Shown here one piece after another: positions 25,932 through 36,392 of a stretch of DNA of 64,000 nucleotides. The notes under the pieces were generated by a model. That model saw nothing but the letters and a program-made list of their open reading frames with translations. It did no database searches and had not been told where the DNA came from. Numbering within the stretch: position 1 is the stretch's first letter; each line of letters starts with the position of its first letter. A program made the translations under genes and the position numbers. This DNA comes from Candidatus Fermentibacteraceae bacterium (GTDB lineage Bacteria > Fermentibacterota > Fermentibacteria > Fermentibacterales > JCC-6): assembly GCA_016744855.1 (NCBI GenBank), contig JADGDO010000002.1, positions 62,001-126,000 of the forward strand, in the 5' to 3' direction.

Positions 25932-28900
25932 GTTTTTTCCTCCTCCTGGAAGTAATCTGAATAAGAGCGGGTAATGCAATAAGCACAAGCGGTGTTGAAA
26001 TTACCATACCGCACACAACAGTGAAAGCCAGAGTTCCCCAGAGGTCCTGGTTTGATATAGGCCAGAGAACCAGTGGGAGAAGGCCGAGTACTGTTGTGGC
26101 AGTTGTCTGAAGGATAGGCCTGAGCCTCTCCCCGACAACCTCATCAACCGATTTGCGCAGGTCCATTCCTGCTCTTTTCTTCTTTTCGAAACTATCTATT
26201 AAAAGAATTGAATTATTCACAGCGATTCCTACAAGAAATACACTTCCGACATATGCCTCCGGGCTGAAAACTCTATCGAAGGCCCAGAAACCGGCCGCGA
26301 CTCCCACCAGAGCCATTGGAATTACAGCAAGCACATAGAGAGGTGCTGTAAAACTCTCAAAGACAATCGCAGTTACTGCGAATACTGCAAGAATGGCAAG
26401 AATCACAAGAAGATTCATATCGATACCTTCTTCTTCAGCAAGCCAGTCTGGAAGGAATGTGGTGTCTTCATATACTCTGTATCCGGAAGGAAGTTCAAGA
26501 CTGGTCAGCAGAGAATTACGGAACCTTGCAGCCATACGCTCAGCCCCCATAAAGGAATAGGCAACCGTGCGGACATACTCGCCGTCTTCTCTTACGACAG
26601 AACCCTGAACAGCGATGGTATCGATACTGATGATCTCCTCCATACGCATGAAGCCGTCTCTTGTGGCAATCCTACTGTCCAGAATTTCGGAGAGCTCGGG
26701 ATCCTTCTGCCCCTCGAGCCGGAAGGTCAGGTCGGTAGTCTCATCAGCTATTCTGACTTGAGCGCCGTATCCTCCAGCCATATTGTACCTGAGCGCCATT
26801 ACAAGCTGATATGGATTGATTCCGAGATCTGCAAGTTCAATACGGTCGAAAACAATAGCCAGCTGGTCACGGTTGGGAGTTCTTCCGTTCCAGTTAATAT
26901 CTACTTCCTCGACCCTGGGGTGTCTCTCAAGAAGGGTTTTGAGATTAAGTGCTATCCCCTTCAAACCCTCATAATCGAATCCGCGAAGCTCCACTGTCTG
27001 CATCATACCGGCACTCGTAGTGCTTCTCCAGTATCCCTCAGGGTTGATACCACTAACCCATATTCCACTGACTCCGCCTATTGTTGTAGCAAGAGCTGTA
27101 GCTTCAGCCTGGCAGAGAATTGCTGTACCATCTAAAATGGCTTCGTCTTCAAACTGACAGAAAATGTTAGCACTTTCTCCGTAAACAGTTGTTCTTGTTG
27201 ATGCCACTCCCTCTCGACCTGCAACTATTTCTTCAAAACTGACAGCTACATCATCTGCAATTTCCTGAGGGGTTCCCGGAGGGAATCTGAAACCGATATA
27301 GAGATAATCTCTCTCTCCTCCGAAATTCCATGTCTGGCCATGTTCAACCTTTGCCAGAAGCACATAAACAGAGCCGGCAATGAGAAGAATTGTTACAATT
27401 ACAGGAATCCAGGGTTTGTGATGAAGAATTTCAACACCCTTTGCAAGAGTCCTGTCCCACTTTCTCTGCCGGAACCAGTTACCCTTGTTCCAGTGACCGG
27501 CTATAGAGGGAACGAAAGTCAGACAAACAGCATAGGATGCTAGAAGCGTGGCTGAAACTGTAAAAGCGAAGGGTCTGTAGTAAATTCGGAGTACTCCCTG
27601 ACTTGCAAGTAGAGGTACAAGAGCCACCAGTGTAGTTAGAATTCCGCCCAGAACCGGCATGGCTACTTCTCTGGCCCCGGTTGCCGCGGCTTGAATCGGA
27701 TTCATCCCCTGTCGGCGTCTGTAGGCGATTGCCTCCATTACCACAACAGCACCGTCTACAAGAAGGCCGAATGCAATAGCAAGAGCGCTAAGCGTGAGTA
27801 CATTGATACTGTAACCGGCAAGAAATACTGCAGTTACTGCAAGTGCACTGCTGAAAATAATTGAGCTCAAAATAAGAGGGGTAGTTAACGGACTGGGATT
27901 CAGAAGAAAAAGAACAAGCATTATCAGACCGAGTGAGACGAGAGCGCGCCAGGAGAGTGCGCTTAAATCATCGGTAATGGCTTCTGTGCCATCCTCGATC
28001 AAATCAAGCTCAATCCCCTCGGGAAGATCACGTTGAATGTTTTCCACTTCATCTTTAACGATGGAAGCCACGCGAACAGCATTGCTGCCGGCAGTACGAT
28101 CAAGTTCCATTGTTATCTGGTCCAGACCATTGTGCCTGAATATCAGTCCTGAGTTTTCTGAGTAACTCTGATAAATACCGTGTGAGATATCATCAAGAGT
28201 AATGAAGTTTGACCCACTGCGTTTTACAACGATCTGTTCCATTTCCCAGAGAGATACAGGGACACTTGAAACTCTGAGGACAGATTCAAGCGCAGTGGAA
28301 TCTGTTACCACTCCAACGTTCCGGTCTACAATCCCATTTTGAATTGAGTAAACAACCTGAGCCAGAGTTAGGTCAAAAGATCTGAGCGCTTCCATATCAA
28401 TGTCGATGAGAATTTCTTCAGTGCCGAGGCCCTCTACAATTACAGAGCTGATACCGTCAATACGTTCCAGACTGGGAACAACCACATCCTCAGCCAAATT
28501 CTTCAATATAGATTTTTCAGCGCCTGTAATCGCATAAATCAGAAAGCCTTCACTTTCCATTTCTCTCGGTATTGTCTGGGTAATAGTGCTCGCCGAGACG
28601 TTACTTGGCATATCATCGCGAATCATGGAAATGCGTTCAGTAAGCTCCATGGATGCAACATCCATGTCGGTTCCCTGAGCGAAAGAGACTGTTACTACGC
28701 TTCTCCCTTCACTGGAAGAGGAAGAAACATCTTTTACTCCCCCGATCTGCCGGGCGGCTTCTTCTATGGGCCGTGTTACCTGCTCACAGACCGCCTCCGG
28801 GTCGGCTCCATACCATCCGGTAACTGCATTCAGCTCAGGCAGGGTGGTACTGGGAGAACCTTCTATGGGGATCCGGAACATGCTGACTGCCGCAAGACCG

Positions 28901-28959
28901 AGAAGCGCAGCAAAGATAATTGCTGTTCCTCTGGGTCGTTTAAGAATTCCAGCTATCAC
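25915..28959 (-). CDS. RND-family efflux transporter permease subunit
   Basis: 1014 aa; RRQGMNPIQAAATGAREVAMPVLGGILTTLVALVPLL; LRPILQTTATTVLGLLPLVL. Confidence 0.93.
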   Translation of the reverse strand: MIAGILKRPRGTAIIFAALLGLAAVSMFRIPIEGSPSTTLPELNAVTGWYGADPEAVCEQVTRPIEEAARQIGGVKDVSSSSSEGRSVVTVSFAQGTDMDVASMELTERISMIRDDMPSNVSASTITQTIPREMESEGFLIYAITGAEKSILKNLAEDVVVPSLERIDGISSVIVEGLGTEEILIDIDMEALRSFDLTLAQVVYSIQNGIVDRNVGVVTDSTALESVLRVSSVPVSLWEMEQIVVKRSGSNFITLDDISHGIYQSYSENSGLIFRHNGLDQITMELDRTAGSNAVRVASIVKDEVENIQRDLPEGIELDLIEDGTEAITDDLSALSWRALVSLGLIMLVLFLLNPSPLTTPLILSSIIFSSALAVTAVFLAGYSINVLTLSALAIAFGLLVDGAVVVMEAIAYRRRQGMNPIQAAATGAREVAMPVLGGILTTLVALVPLLASQGVLRIYYRPFAFTVSATLLASYAVCLTFVPSIAGHWNKGNWFRQRKWDRTLAKGVEILHHKPWIPVIVTILLIAGSVYVLLAKVEHGQTWNFGGERDYLYIGFRFPPGTPQEIADDVAVSFEEIVAGREGVASTRTTVYGESANIFCQFEDEAILDGTAILCQAEATALATTIGGVSGIWVSGINPEGYWRSTTSAGMMQTVELRGFDYEGLKGIALNLKTLLERHPRVEEVDINWNGRTPNRDQLAIVFDRIELADLGINPYQLVMALRYNMAGGYGAQVRIADETTDLTFRLEGQKDPELSEILDSRIATRDGFMRMEEIISIDTIAVQGSVVREDGEYVRTVAYSFMGAERMAARFRNSLLTSLELPSGYRVYEDTTFLPDWLAEEEGIDMNLLVILAILAVFAVTAIVFESFTAPLYVLAVIPMALVGVAAGFWAFDRVFSPEAYVGSVFLVGIAVNNSILLIDSFEKKKRAGMDLRKSVDEVVGERLRPILQTTATTVLGLLPLVLWPISNQDLWGTLAFTVVCGMVISTPLVLIALPALIQITSRRRKKHVPEN

Positions 28960-31952
28960 GAGGAACTCTTATCTCTTACAAGTACGCTGTAAAGAACAGG
29001 GACAATCCCCAGGGTAAGCAGTGTGGCAACTGTTATACCGGAGATTACGGCAATGGCCAGAGGTTGCCTTAATGCAGCACCCTCTCCAAAGCCTATCGCC
29101 ATCGGCAAAAGACCCAGTACAGTGGTAACAGTAGTCATGAGAACCGGTCGGAATCTGTCGCGGCCAGCATCAATAACTGCCTGTCTTACCGGCAAACCTG
29201 TTTTCCGTAACTGGGTGATTCTCTCTACGAGCAGAATTCCATCGTTAACCACAATTCCAGACAGAATGACCAAACCTATTCCAGAAAGGGCATTCCAGCT
29301 CTGACCGAAAATGGCGAGTCCTGCAACTACACCGATAACACCGAGTGGTACGGTTATCATGATAATGAACGGTTCAATGAATGACTCGAACTGAACGGCA
29401 AGAAGCACGTACACCAGAGCAATTGCAAGAAGTGCAGCCAGAATCAGGCTTGAAGCCGTTCTGTCCATCTCTTCAATTTCAGCTCCAGTTCTGAGTTTGA
29501 TAGGTTCTCCGTAGAGAAGAGAGTCTGACATTGCAGTGATGGTCGCAGCAGTACCCGCAAGATTAGTTCCTCTGCCCTGAATGAAAACACCAATTGCACG
29601 ATTCCCCTGATAATGTTCTACAAAACCTGGAGTCTCTCTTACCTCAGTATTTACAAGCCTGTCTACCTGAATCAGCTTACCATTCACTCCTACGGAGCGC
29701 TGGAAGATTGAATCAATCGGGATACCCTCACCGCTACCTGCAAGTAGCATAACATCTATCTTTTCATCCTGTCGGTAATAGGTTGTCGCAACAATACCTC
29801 TGGAAAGGCTTTCCAGATAATCTGCAACATCATTTGCAGAAATACCGAGAAGTTCCAGAAGTTCTCTGTCCGGCCGCACCACTATCTCTGGTTTTCCAGG
29901 GAGGTAGTTAACATCAGCACTTATCACGCCTTCAACATCATTCTGCGCAGCTGCTGCTAAAGCAGTTGCTGCCTGCAGATCAGTTTCTATACTCTCGCCT
30001 TCAACATAAACAGTGAAACCGCTTCCTCCTCCAAGAATTTCTCCAAGCAGAGTTCCCCTTGGACCGACCTGCAACGGGAAGCTGAAAGCAGAGTCCCAGG
30101 CATCGCGAATAGGAAGAATTGCGCTGTATGCAGCATCTGAATCCTCGAAAGAACTTACAGAAAGTGCATCTACTCCCTCGTCCGCCCGAACTCCCACTCG
30201 ACCGCTTGTCCAGTCAGCACCGGCAGCATACGCGATCTCACTAACAGTGTTGGAGAGGTGAACAAGATTATCCATCGATGTTCCCTCCGGGGCACTGAAA
30301 GTCATTTCAAGCTGATCAGCAGGTGTGTCCGGAAGAAGCTGCATTGGAAGTTTTGTGGCTCCGAAAAAAGCAAGCGCTGTAATGATAAACGTAACAAGCA
30401 GCACTCTTTTTCTTTTCTTAAGGATACTATCCATCGAGCTTGCATACTTATCCTTCATACCGCCTGTAACATCTTCAGCCTCTTTTGTTTTCCTTATTCT
30501 GGCAGCCAGTGCTGGGATAACAGTTACAGCGACAAGAAGACTTGCCAGCAGAGCAGAACCGACAGCAAGAGCCTGATCGCGGAACAGCTGACTTGTAATT
30601 CCCTCCATATACACAACAGGGAAGAAAACAATAATGGTTGTCAGTGTACTTGCGACAATTGCGGGGCCGACTTCGGCAGTTCCTGATGTAGCAGCACTTA
30701 CTCTGCCTTCACCCTTTTCCCGTCGTCTGGATATAGCCTCAAGAACGACAACAGCATTATCCACAAGTAGTCCGGCCCCCAGAGCCAGTCCACCCAGAGA
30801 CATGATGTTAACAGTAACGCCGGCCAAGTAAAGGAAGAAAAGTGCAAGCGATATGCTCAGAGGAAGAGAAAGACCGAGGATAAGAGGACTTCTCCAGTCT
30901 CTGAGGAAGAAGAAGAGAACACCGAAGGCAAGAATCCCTCCGAGAATCAGAGCTTCAACAACTCCACCTATGGACTCCTCAATAAACACTGCGTCATTCT
31001 GAATTATTTGCAGATCAACATTCTCGTGAGCAAGATTAAGCTCTTCAAGTATTTCCTTAACATCCCCGGCAACTTCCACGGTGTTGGCTTCTGCCATTTT
31101 TCTTATCCGGAGAATTATTGCTCTTTCACCATTGTAGCTGGCCCACTCTGTTGGAGGCTTCTCTGATATGTAGATGTCAGCGATTGCTCCGAGCAAAAGA
31201 GGAGTAGTACCGAGAGTCCCGACCACTGTATTTTCGATATCCTCAAGGGATTCGAATTCGCCCTGAAGAGAGAGGAAGAACTCCATGTCTCCGTCTCGAA
31301 CCTGCCCACCGGAAGAAGTCGCATTAGCACCTCCGATTGCAGCAGAAATTGTGGCGGGATCAATACCGAGTTCCTCTATAGCACCATCTCTAAGCCTTAC
31401 ATAAACTGCTGGCGCTGCTTCTCCATCAACCTCACAAGCTGCAACACCATCGACCTGTTCAATCCTTGTTGCTATTACCCTGCGAGAGAAATCGGTAATA
31501 TCTGTCCAGCCGCCATCCATTGTCAGAAGAATTTCCATGAATGGTCTGCTGGAGGGGTCGTAGTCTACAATGGTAGGTCTGTCTGCGGCATCGGGCAGGG
31601 ACCAGCTGGCAACATCCAGTTTCTCCCTTACCTCAAGCCTGGTGTAATCCATGTTGGCACCCCAGTCGAATTCTAGACTGATTCGACTCATATCTCCATA
31701 GGAGCGGGATGAATAAGAGCGCAGCCCCTTCACGCCTGCAAGAGCGTCCTCAAGTGGGTCCGTAACAAGACGTTCCACCTCGTAAGGACTTGAAGAGGGA
31801 TACCTGGTCTCGATAGTAATTCTTGGATACTCAACCGATGGAAGAAGATCCACAGGCATCTGGATAACTGCAAGTACTCCAAGCACTGCAGCAACGATTG
31901 AAATAACTGTAACTGCGACAGGTTTTGAAACAGCGGTAATGGATAGCCTCAA
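28956..31952 (-). CDS. RND-family efflux transporter permease subunit
   Basis: 998 aa; VDLLPSVEYPRITIETRYPSSSPYEVERLVTDPLEDALAGVKGL; DRFRPVLMTTVTTVLGLLPMA. Confidence 0.94.
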   Translation of the reverse strand: MRLSITAVSKPVAVTVISIVAAVLGVLAVIQMPVDLLPSVEYPRITIETRYPSSSPYEVERLVTDPLEDALAGVKGLRSYSSRSYGDMSRISLEFDWGANMDYTRLEVREKLDVASWSLPDAADRPTIVDYDPSSRPFMEILLTMDGGWTDITDFSRRVIATRIEQVDGVAACEVDGEAAPAVYVRLRDGAIEELGIDPATISAAIGGANATSSGGQVRDGDMEFFLSLQGEFESLEDIENTVVGTLGTTPLLLGAIADIYISEKPPTEWASYNGERAIILRIRKMAEANTVEVAGDVKEILEELNLAHENVDLQIIQNDAVFIEESIGGVVEALILGGILAFGVLFFFLRDWRSPLILGLSLPLSISLALFFLYLAGVTVNIMSLGGLALGAGLLVDNAVVVLEAISRRREKGEGRVSAATSGTAEVGPAIVASTLTTIIVFFPVVYMEGITSQLFRDQALAVGSALLASLLVAVTVIPALAARIRKTKEAEDVTGGMKDKYASSMDSILKKRKRVLLVTFIITALAFFGATKLPMQLLPDTPADQLEMTFSAPEGTSMDNLVHLSNTVSEIAYAAGADWTSGRVGVRADEGVDALSVSSFEDSDAAYSAILPIRDAWDSAFSFPLQVGPRGTLLGEILGGGSGFTVYVEGESIETDLQAATALAAAAQNDVEGVISADVNYLPGKPEIVVRPDRELLELLGISANDVADYLESLSRGIVATTYYRQDEKIDVMLLAGSGEGIPIDSIFQRSVGVNGKLIQVDRLVNTEVRETPGFVEHYQGNRAIGVFIQGRGTNLAGTAATITAMSDSLLYGEPIKLRTGAEIEEMDRTASSLILAALLAIALVYVLLAVQFESFIEPFIIMITVPLGVIGVVAGLAIFGQSWNALSGIGLVILSGIVVNDGILLVERITQLRKTGLPVRQAVIDAGRDRFRPVLMTTVTTVLGLLPMAIGFGEGAALRQPLAIAVISGITVATLLTLGIVPVLYSVLVRDKSSS

Positions 31953-32046
31953 GCCAATCCCCCTCTCTCAAGGGTAGTCAATTATTAATTCTGATAGTGA
32001 AAGTTAACGAATTGACATACCGATTGGCAAATTTTGTTACAATTCG

Positions 32047-33546
32047 TTACCTGATCTCCTGAAACTCCAGCAATGCCATTTCCATATCTGCACCCATATC
32101 CATATTATATACCAACCTATAGGAAGTATTTATTGCCCATATTGACGAGGCATTCCACTTGTCCATAATTATCCAGATTCTCTCTTCCTGACCCGCACAA
32201 TAAATGCTGTCAAGAAGAAAAACAGGATCTACGTAATTTCTTATCCTGTTTCCATTCTCATCGACTCCCTCTCCGGCAAAAGGAAAATTGCCTGCCGGTG
32301 TGAGGCATCTGAGATTTGACGTGGAATAAAACTCCCAGGCAAGTGAAGTGGATTTTCCCCCTAAAACAATCACCAGATCCTCCGGTACGGCGCTTGCCTC
32401 GACAGTTTCAACTGCATCTCTCCAGTCACTCCGGTGATATGGGAAAACTTCCAGTTTGTAATAGGGAATCAAAGCAGCAAGGCAAAGTAGAGCTACAGCA
32501 GGCCCTGCAAATCTGAATTTCTTAAATAAAGCTGCTGAAGTTATTGCGAAGGGAACCCACAGAATTGCCAGCTGCCTGATTGAAGGTGAATCTGTAAGGA
32601 AAAGACCCAAAGGTAAAAGGAAACAGATCCATAGATATTTTCTTATTCTCTTACTGAGCATTCCTGCAAAGAATGGTCCGAGAGCAAGGGAAAGTACTGC
32701 AACAGCATTAATGATATAAGCTATAAGCATTCTAGGGCGATCAAGAAGGTTTGCTGAGAAATCAGGGAGTATCCCGCCGGGAATAATTTTCATGAGCTGT
32801 GAGAGAGTAAGGGTACTGAATAATCTATCAAAGCCGAAAAGCACTCCTGCCGAAGCCATTCTTGTATTTCTAGCAGCAAATTGTTCAGAAAATGAAAGAA
32901 ACACCGGAAGGTAGAACAAGGCAAGTAGAATCGGCACCAGAATGAATTTCTTAAAGCTAACACGGCTTGCAGGCTCAACAGAAAAATAGAGAACAGCAGA
33001 GACGGCTATCCCTAAGAGAAAGATATGCTGTGTCAGTAAACCTAAGATACCGATAATGATAGAACCCCAATAGGCTTTCGAAGAACCTCTCCAGGCCATA
33101 TCGGCTAGGTCAATGAACCAGAAAGAAATTGCAATATTGATTCCGTAAACCCAAGCTTCCTGCCCCAGCGAAACAGCAAAAGGAGACAGCACCCAAAGAA
33201 TAGCTGCCCAAAAACCACCTCTGACGGACGTGAATCTTGAAGAGAGCCTGTAGACAGGGATTACTGCAGATGCTACAAGAAGAGCTACAAGAAGACGTAT
33301 ACCGAATTCAGAATTACCTGCAAGTAGAGTAGAAAGCTTCATCAGAAGAAAGGCTACGGGAGGATGAGGGGTTCCGGTGGCAACAGCGCGGCACATCTCG
33401 CCCCATCCCATCTGTGTAGCTCCCCATGCAAGACATTCATCTATCCAGAAGGATTTTCTTGCCAGAAAAAGCAGTCTTGCGAAGAGAGACAGTGCACTCA
33501 ACAGGATAATCATAGTACGGGGTTTAATTTTATCGAGTATGGGCAT
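32047..33546 (-). CDS. Membrane glycosyltransferase-like protein (GT39/ArnT-like)
   Basis: ARLLFLARKSFWIDECLAWGATQMGWGEMCRAVATGTPHPPVAFLLMKLSTLLAGNSEFGIRLLVAL. Confidence 0.75.
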   Translation of the reverse strand: MPILDKIKPRTMIILLSALSLFARLLFLARKSFWIDECLAWGATQMGWGEMCRAVATGTPHPPVAFLLMKLSTLLAGNSEFGIRLLVALLVASAVIPVYRLSSRFTSVRGGFWAAILWVLSPFAVSLGQEAWVYGINIAISFWFIDLADMAWRGSSKAYWGSIIIGILGLLTQHIFLLGIAVSAVLYFSVEPASRVSFKKFILVPILLALFYLPVFLSFSEQFAARNTRMASAGVLFGFDRLFSTLTLSQLMKIIPGGILPDFSANLLDRPRMLIAYIINAVAVLSLALGPFFAGMLSKRIRKYLWICFLLPLGLFLTDSPSIRQLAILWVPFAITSAALFKKFRFAGPAVALLCLAALIPYYKLEVFPYHRSDWRDAVETVEASAVPEDLVIVLGGKSTSLAWEFYSTSNLRCLTPAGNFPFAGEGVDENGNRIRNYVDPVFLLDSIYCAGQEERIWIIMDKWNASSIWAINTSYRLVYNMDMGADMEMALLEFQEIR

Positions 33547-33555
33547 CTGAATCCT

Positions 33556-33951
33556 TTAGATGAAAGATTTTTTTCTTAGCTGCTTTTTTTCAGAGTTCTG
33601 TTTTTTCGCCCCAAGTCGTCTTTCCTTTGAAGCTCTGGTAGGTTTTGTGGGCTTTCGCTTTTTCGGTACAACCAGTGCCTGTTCGATGAGATTACTTAAT
33701 TTCCGAAGTGCCGAGTTGGTATTCATTAACCTGCTCCGGTTGTCTCGGGATTCTATCACAATCTCGCCTGAATCGGTAAGTCTTTGGCCTGAGAGCTTTT
33801 TCAAGCGCTCTACAACCTCAGGGGCGAGCCCTCCAAGGGCAATATTGTAACGAAGCTGAACAGCTGACTCGGTTTTGTTTTGATGCTGCCCTCCCGGTCC
33901 ACCTGCACGCAGGTAGGACCAGGAGAGCGCAGTTTCAGGGATATCGATCAT
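33556..33951 (-). CDS. arfB: Alternative ribosome-rescue peptidyl-tRNA hydrolase ArfB
   Basis: YLRAGGPGGQHQNKTESAVQLRYN (GGQ motif); Lys/Arg-rich C-terminus PKKRKPTKPTRASKERRLGAKK. Confidence 0.92.
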   Translation of the reverse strand: MIDIPETALSWSYLRAGGPGGQHQNKTESAVQLRYNIALGGLAPEVVERLKKLSGQRLTDSGEIVIESRDNRSRLMNTNSALRKLSNLIEQALVVPKKRKPTKPTRASKERRLGAKKQNSEKKQLRKKSFI

Positions 33952-35081
33952 TAGTTTTTGCTGCCCAACCCTTTCATAAGGCTGTAAGCAAGCATAAGTG
34001 CAACGAGAATGAACATCACGATCTTAGCGGCAGCAGACCCTGCACCGCTGAACCCGACAATTCCGGCAATCAGAGCTGGAATGCCCAGTGTGATATCAAA
34101 AATAGTAATTTTGGCTTTTTTGCTTACCGGAAACTCGGCAGAGAGCACTTCTTTTTTGGCCCCATCGACAAGAGCGCTGTATTCTTTACCGTCGATAGTG
34201 TACTTCATTTCCCACATCGGTACATAAACAAGATCAACCTTGTTCACATTAACAGTGGTATCAACATCAGAGAGTACATCCGCCTTTGACTCTGCTTTCT
34301 TTGCCTGATGAGTTTTGATGTTTCCCCTGGCATTCGCCTCGGCACGGTCCTGAGTGACCTGGCCGTTTACAAGGTCGTCTGCCATTCCTGCCTTTTTCAC
34401 TGCTTCAATATCAAAAGGAATCTGACCATCCAGCATGTTCCTGTTCGGACTGTTCTTGCTACCGCCGAATTTCAACCAGAATTTACCCCAGTCCGGGAAA
34501 ACGGATTTCTTACCTGGCTGAATATTTCCGATTCCCCAGAATTCTTCAGGGTTCTCTCTGGCATACTCCGGCCATGTAAAATCTTCACTAAAGCGACCAC
34601 TTACTGGCTCCCACCATGTCTGGGTTTTCTTCTTATCACCGGTTCCTACGGTTTTGGTTCTCTTTTTCTTACCGTGCCATGAAGTGGCTGCATTGCTTTT
34701 AACAATCCAATATGGAAGCATCAACCCATTTGCTGAACCAAGCTTCGCTGTGGCAACATAGCTCTTGGATCTGAAGAAGCCCTTTGAGAGCCATGTAATA
34801 AGAGTACTGATCGCATCGTTCTCGTTTACTGCCATTGGCAGCATTGAATGACCATCTATTTTTACAATATTGTCGTAGCCTGCAAGCATCGTAGTAGTTC
34901 CGCAGTAGGGGCAGGTGATAACACTCTCACCTTCCATATAAGCAAGCGGGGCTCCGCAGTTCTGACAGGAAAGCTCTCTGTCATGAGCCAGAGCAGTCGG
35001 TTCTTCCGGAGCTTCGGGAACCTCGGGGACTTCAGGGGTCTCTGCTGCGACCTCTTCCGGAGCCATGTTTTCTTCCTGCAT
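33951..35081 (-). CDS. Zinc-ribbon protein of unknown function with C-terminal TM segments
   Basis: CQNCGAPLAYMEGESVITCPYCGTTT; start re-set to MQEENMAPEEV preceded by GGGAGGG. Confidence 0.65.
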   Translation of the reverse strand: MQEENMAPEEVAAETPEVPEVPEAPEEPTALAHDRELSCQNCGAPLAYMEGESVITCPYCGTTTMLAGYDNIVKIDGHSMLPMAVNENDAISTLITWLSKGFFRSKSYVATAKLGSANGLMLPYWIVKSNAATSWHGKKKRTKTVGTGDKKKTQTWWEPVSGRFSEDFTWPEYARENPEEFWGIGNIQPGKKSVFPDWGKFWLKFGGSKNSPNRNMLDGQIPFDIEAVKKAGMADDLVNGQVTQDRAEANARGNIKTHQAKKAESKADVLSDVDTTVNVNKVDLVYVPMWEMKYTIDGKEYSALVDGAKKEVLSAEFPVSKKAKITIFDITLGIPALIAGIVGFSGAGSAAAKIVMFILVALMLAYSLMKGLGSKN

Positions 35082-35164
35082 ACTGTTCCCTCCCATTTTT
35101 GTGTAGTATTTCAGATCATATACAAGCACATTATACACAGAAACAAAGCGCAGGAAAACAGCAT

Positions 35165-35200
35165 AAAAAAAACCGGCCCCCGTAAGGGAGCCGGTTTTAT
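35165..35200 (-). terminator. Rho-independent terminator after the porin gene
   Basis: Minus strand AAAACCGGCTCCCttacGGGGGCCGGTTTTTTT. Confidence 0.85.
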
Positions 35201-35216
35201 TTATTGAAAAAACTTC

Positions 35217-36254
35217 TTAGAAGTTCATTCTCCACTTGGTATAGATGTCTGTGTAGCCATCAACATCAGCTTCGAAACCGTAGTTACGAGCACCGATCTG
35301 GAGAGTATTGTACTTGCTGAAGAGTTCGATGCCAACACAGAAGTCGATTGCTGTGAGGTTGTTGTCATCAATGTCAGCGATAGGATCAATGCTGTCGTAA
35401 CGAACTGCAGGCTGGATGGCAAGAATAACGTCGCCGTCGAGCTGCATGTCGTATCCGGCCATAACACTCATACGGGCACCATCATGAGAGTCTGCATCCT
35501 CAGAGATAACACCATTCTGTCCGAGAATCATGTATTCACCGGCGAAGTTGAGTGTACCTGTAGCGGAAACAGGATAGTTAGCAACTGCAAAGAAATCCAT
35601 ACCGTTGCTGCTCCAGCTGTCCATTGTACCTGTAGTGTCTGTAATTTCAGGCTGGCCGATCATGGCAAGAGAACCACCGATTGTAAGCCACTCTGTTGGT
35701 TCAACAGCGAGTCTGGCTGTGAACTGCTTGCTGCAAAGAGTGTCAGCATGCATGTTGTTACCGGTACCGTTGGAAAGCATAAGGTCGATTGTTACAGGAG
35801 CGAACTCTGCTGTAAGCATAGCACCGATATCTTTTCCACCGTAGAGCATGAAGTCAGAACCAGAAATAGCAAATGCTCTGTCTGCGAAAAGCATGGAGCC
35901 ACCGCTGCGAGTGTAACCGTAACCGAAAGGAACCTTGAACTGTCCACCGCGGACACTGAGGCACTCGGTGAGCTTCATGTCAAGGTACATCTGGTCAAGA
36001 ACAGTAACAGAACTACCTGTTGTAGTGTTCTGTGCTGCGATGCAGAGGTCAAGGTGATCATTGATCTTTGGAACCCATGCCATCCAAACGTAATCCTTGA
36101 ATTCGCTTGCAGGGTTTGCGCCTTCCATACCGTACATTGTCCAGCGGAAAGTACCGTAACCCTTAAACTTTGTAAGCTCTGCACCACCTGTGGCGAAATC
36201 GCCAGCGAAGGCTACAAGTGTGAGAACAGCAAGAACCATAATAGCTCTCTTCAT
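35217..36254 (-). CDS. Outer-membrane porin-like protein
   Basis: Signal peptide MKRAIMVLAVLTLVAFAGD; alternating beta-strand pattern; RGGQFKVPFGYGYTRSGG; C-terminal aromatic WRMNF. Confidence 0.72.
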   Translation of the reverse strand: MKRAIMVLAVLTLVAFAGDFATGGAELTKFKGYGTFRWTMYGMEGANPASEFKDYVWMAWVPKINDHLDLCIAAQNTTTGSSVTVLDQMYLDMKLTECLSVRGGQFKVPFGYGYTRSGGSMLFADRAFAISGSDFMLYGGKDIGAMLTAEFAPVTIDLMLSNGTGNNMHADTLCSKQFTARLAVEPTEWLTIGGSLAMIGQPEITDTTGTMDSWSSNGMDFFAVANYPVSATGTLNFAGEYMILGQNGVISEDADSHDGARMSVMAGYDMQLDGDVILAIQPAVRYDSIDPIADIDDNNLTAIDFCVGIELFSKYNTLQIGARNYGFEADVDGYTDIYTKWRMNF

Positions 36255-36392
36255 CTAATACACCCCTTTTTTCAAGTTTGTGACCGGAAAAACCATATCT
36301 TCCGGTCTGTGTCAGGTTGAATTATACTCTCTATACAAGAAGTAAGGCAAGTATTCACACCAGAAAGGTATTGTATCATCAGTATTGACAAT

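Noticed and set aside
35484-36320. 278-aa Cys-rich ORF antisense to the porin gene
   Set aside because: Runs opposite a convincing signal-peptide/beta-barrel CDS; composition (many Cys/His/Thr) is what codon bias of the sense strand produces; no RBS or domain signal
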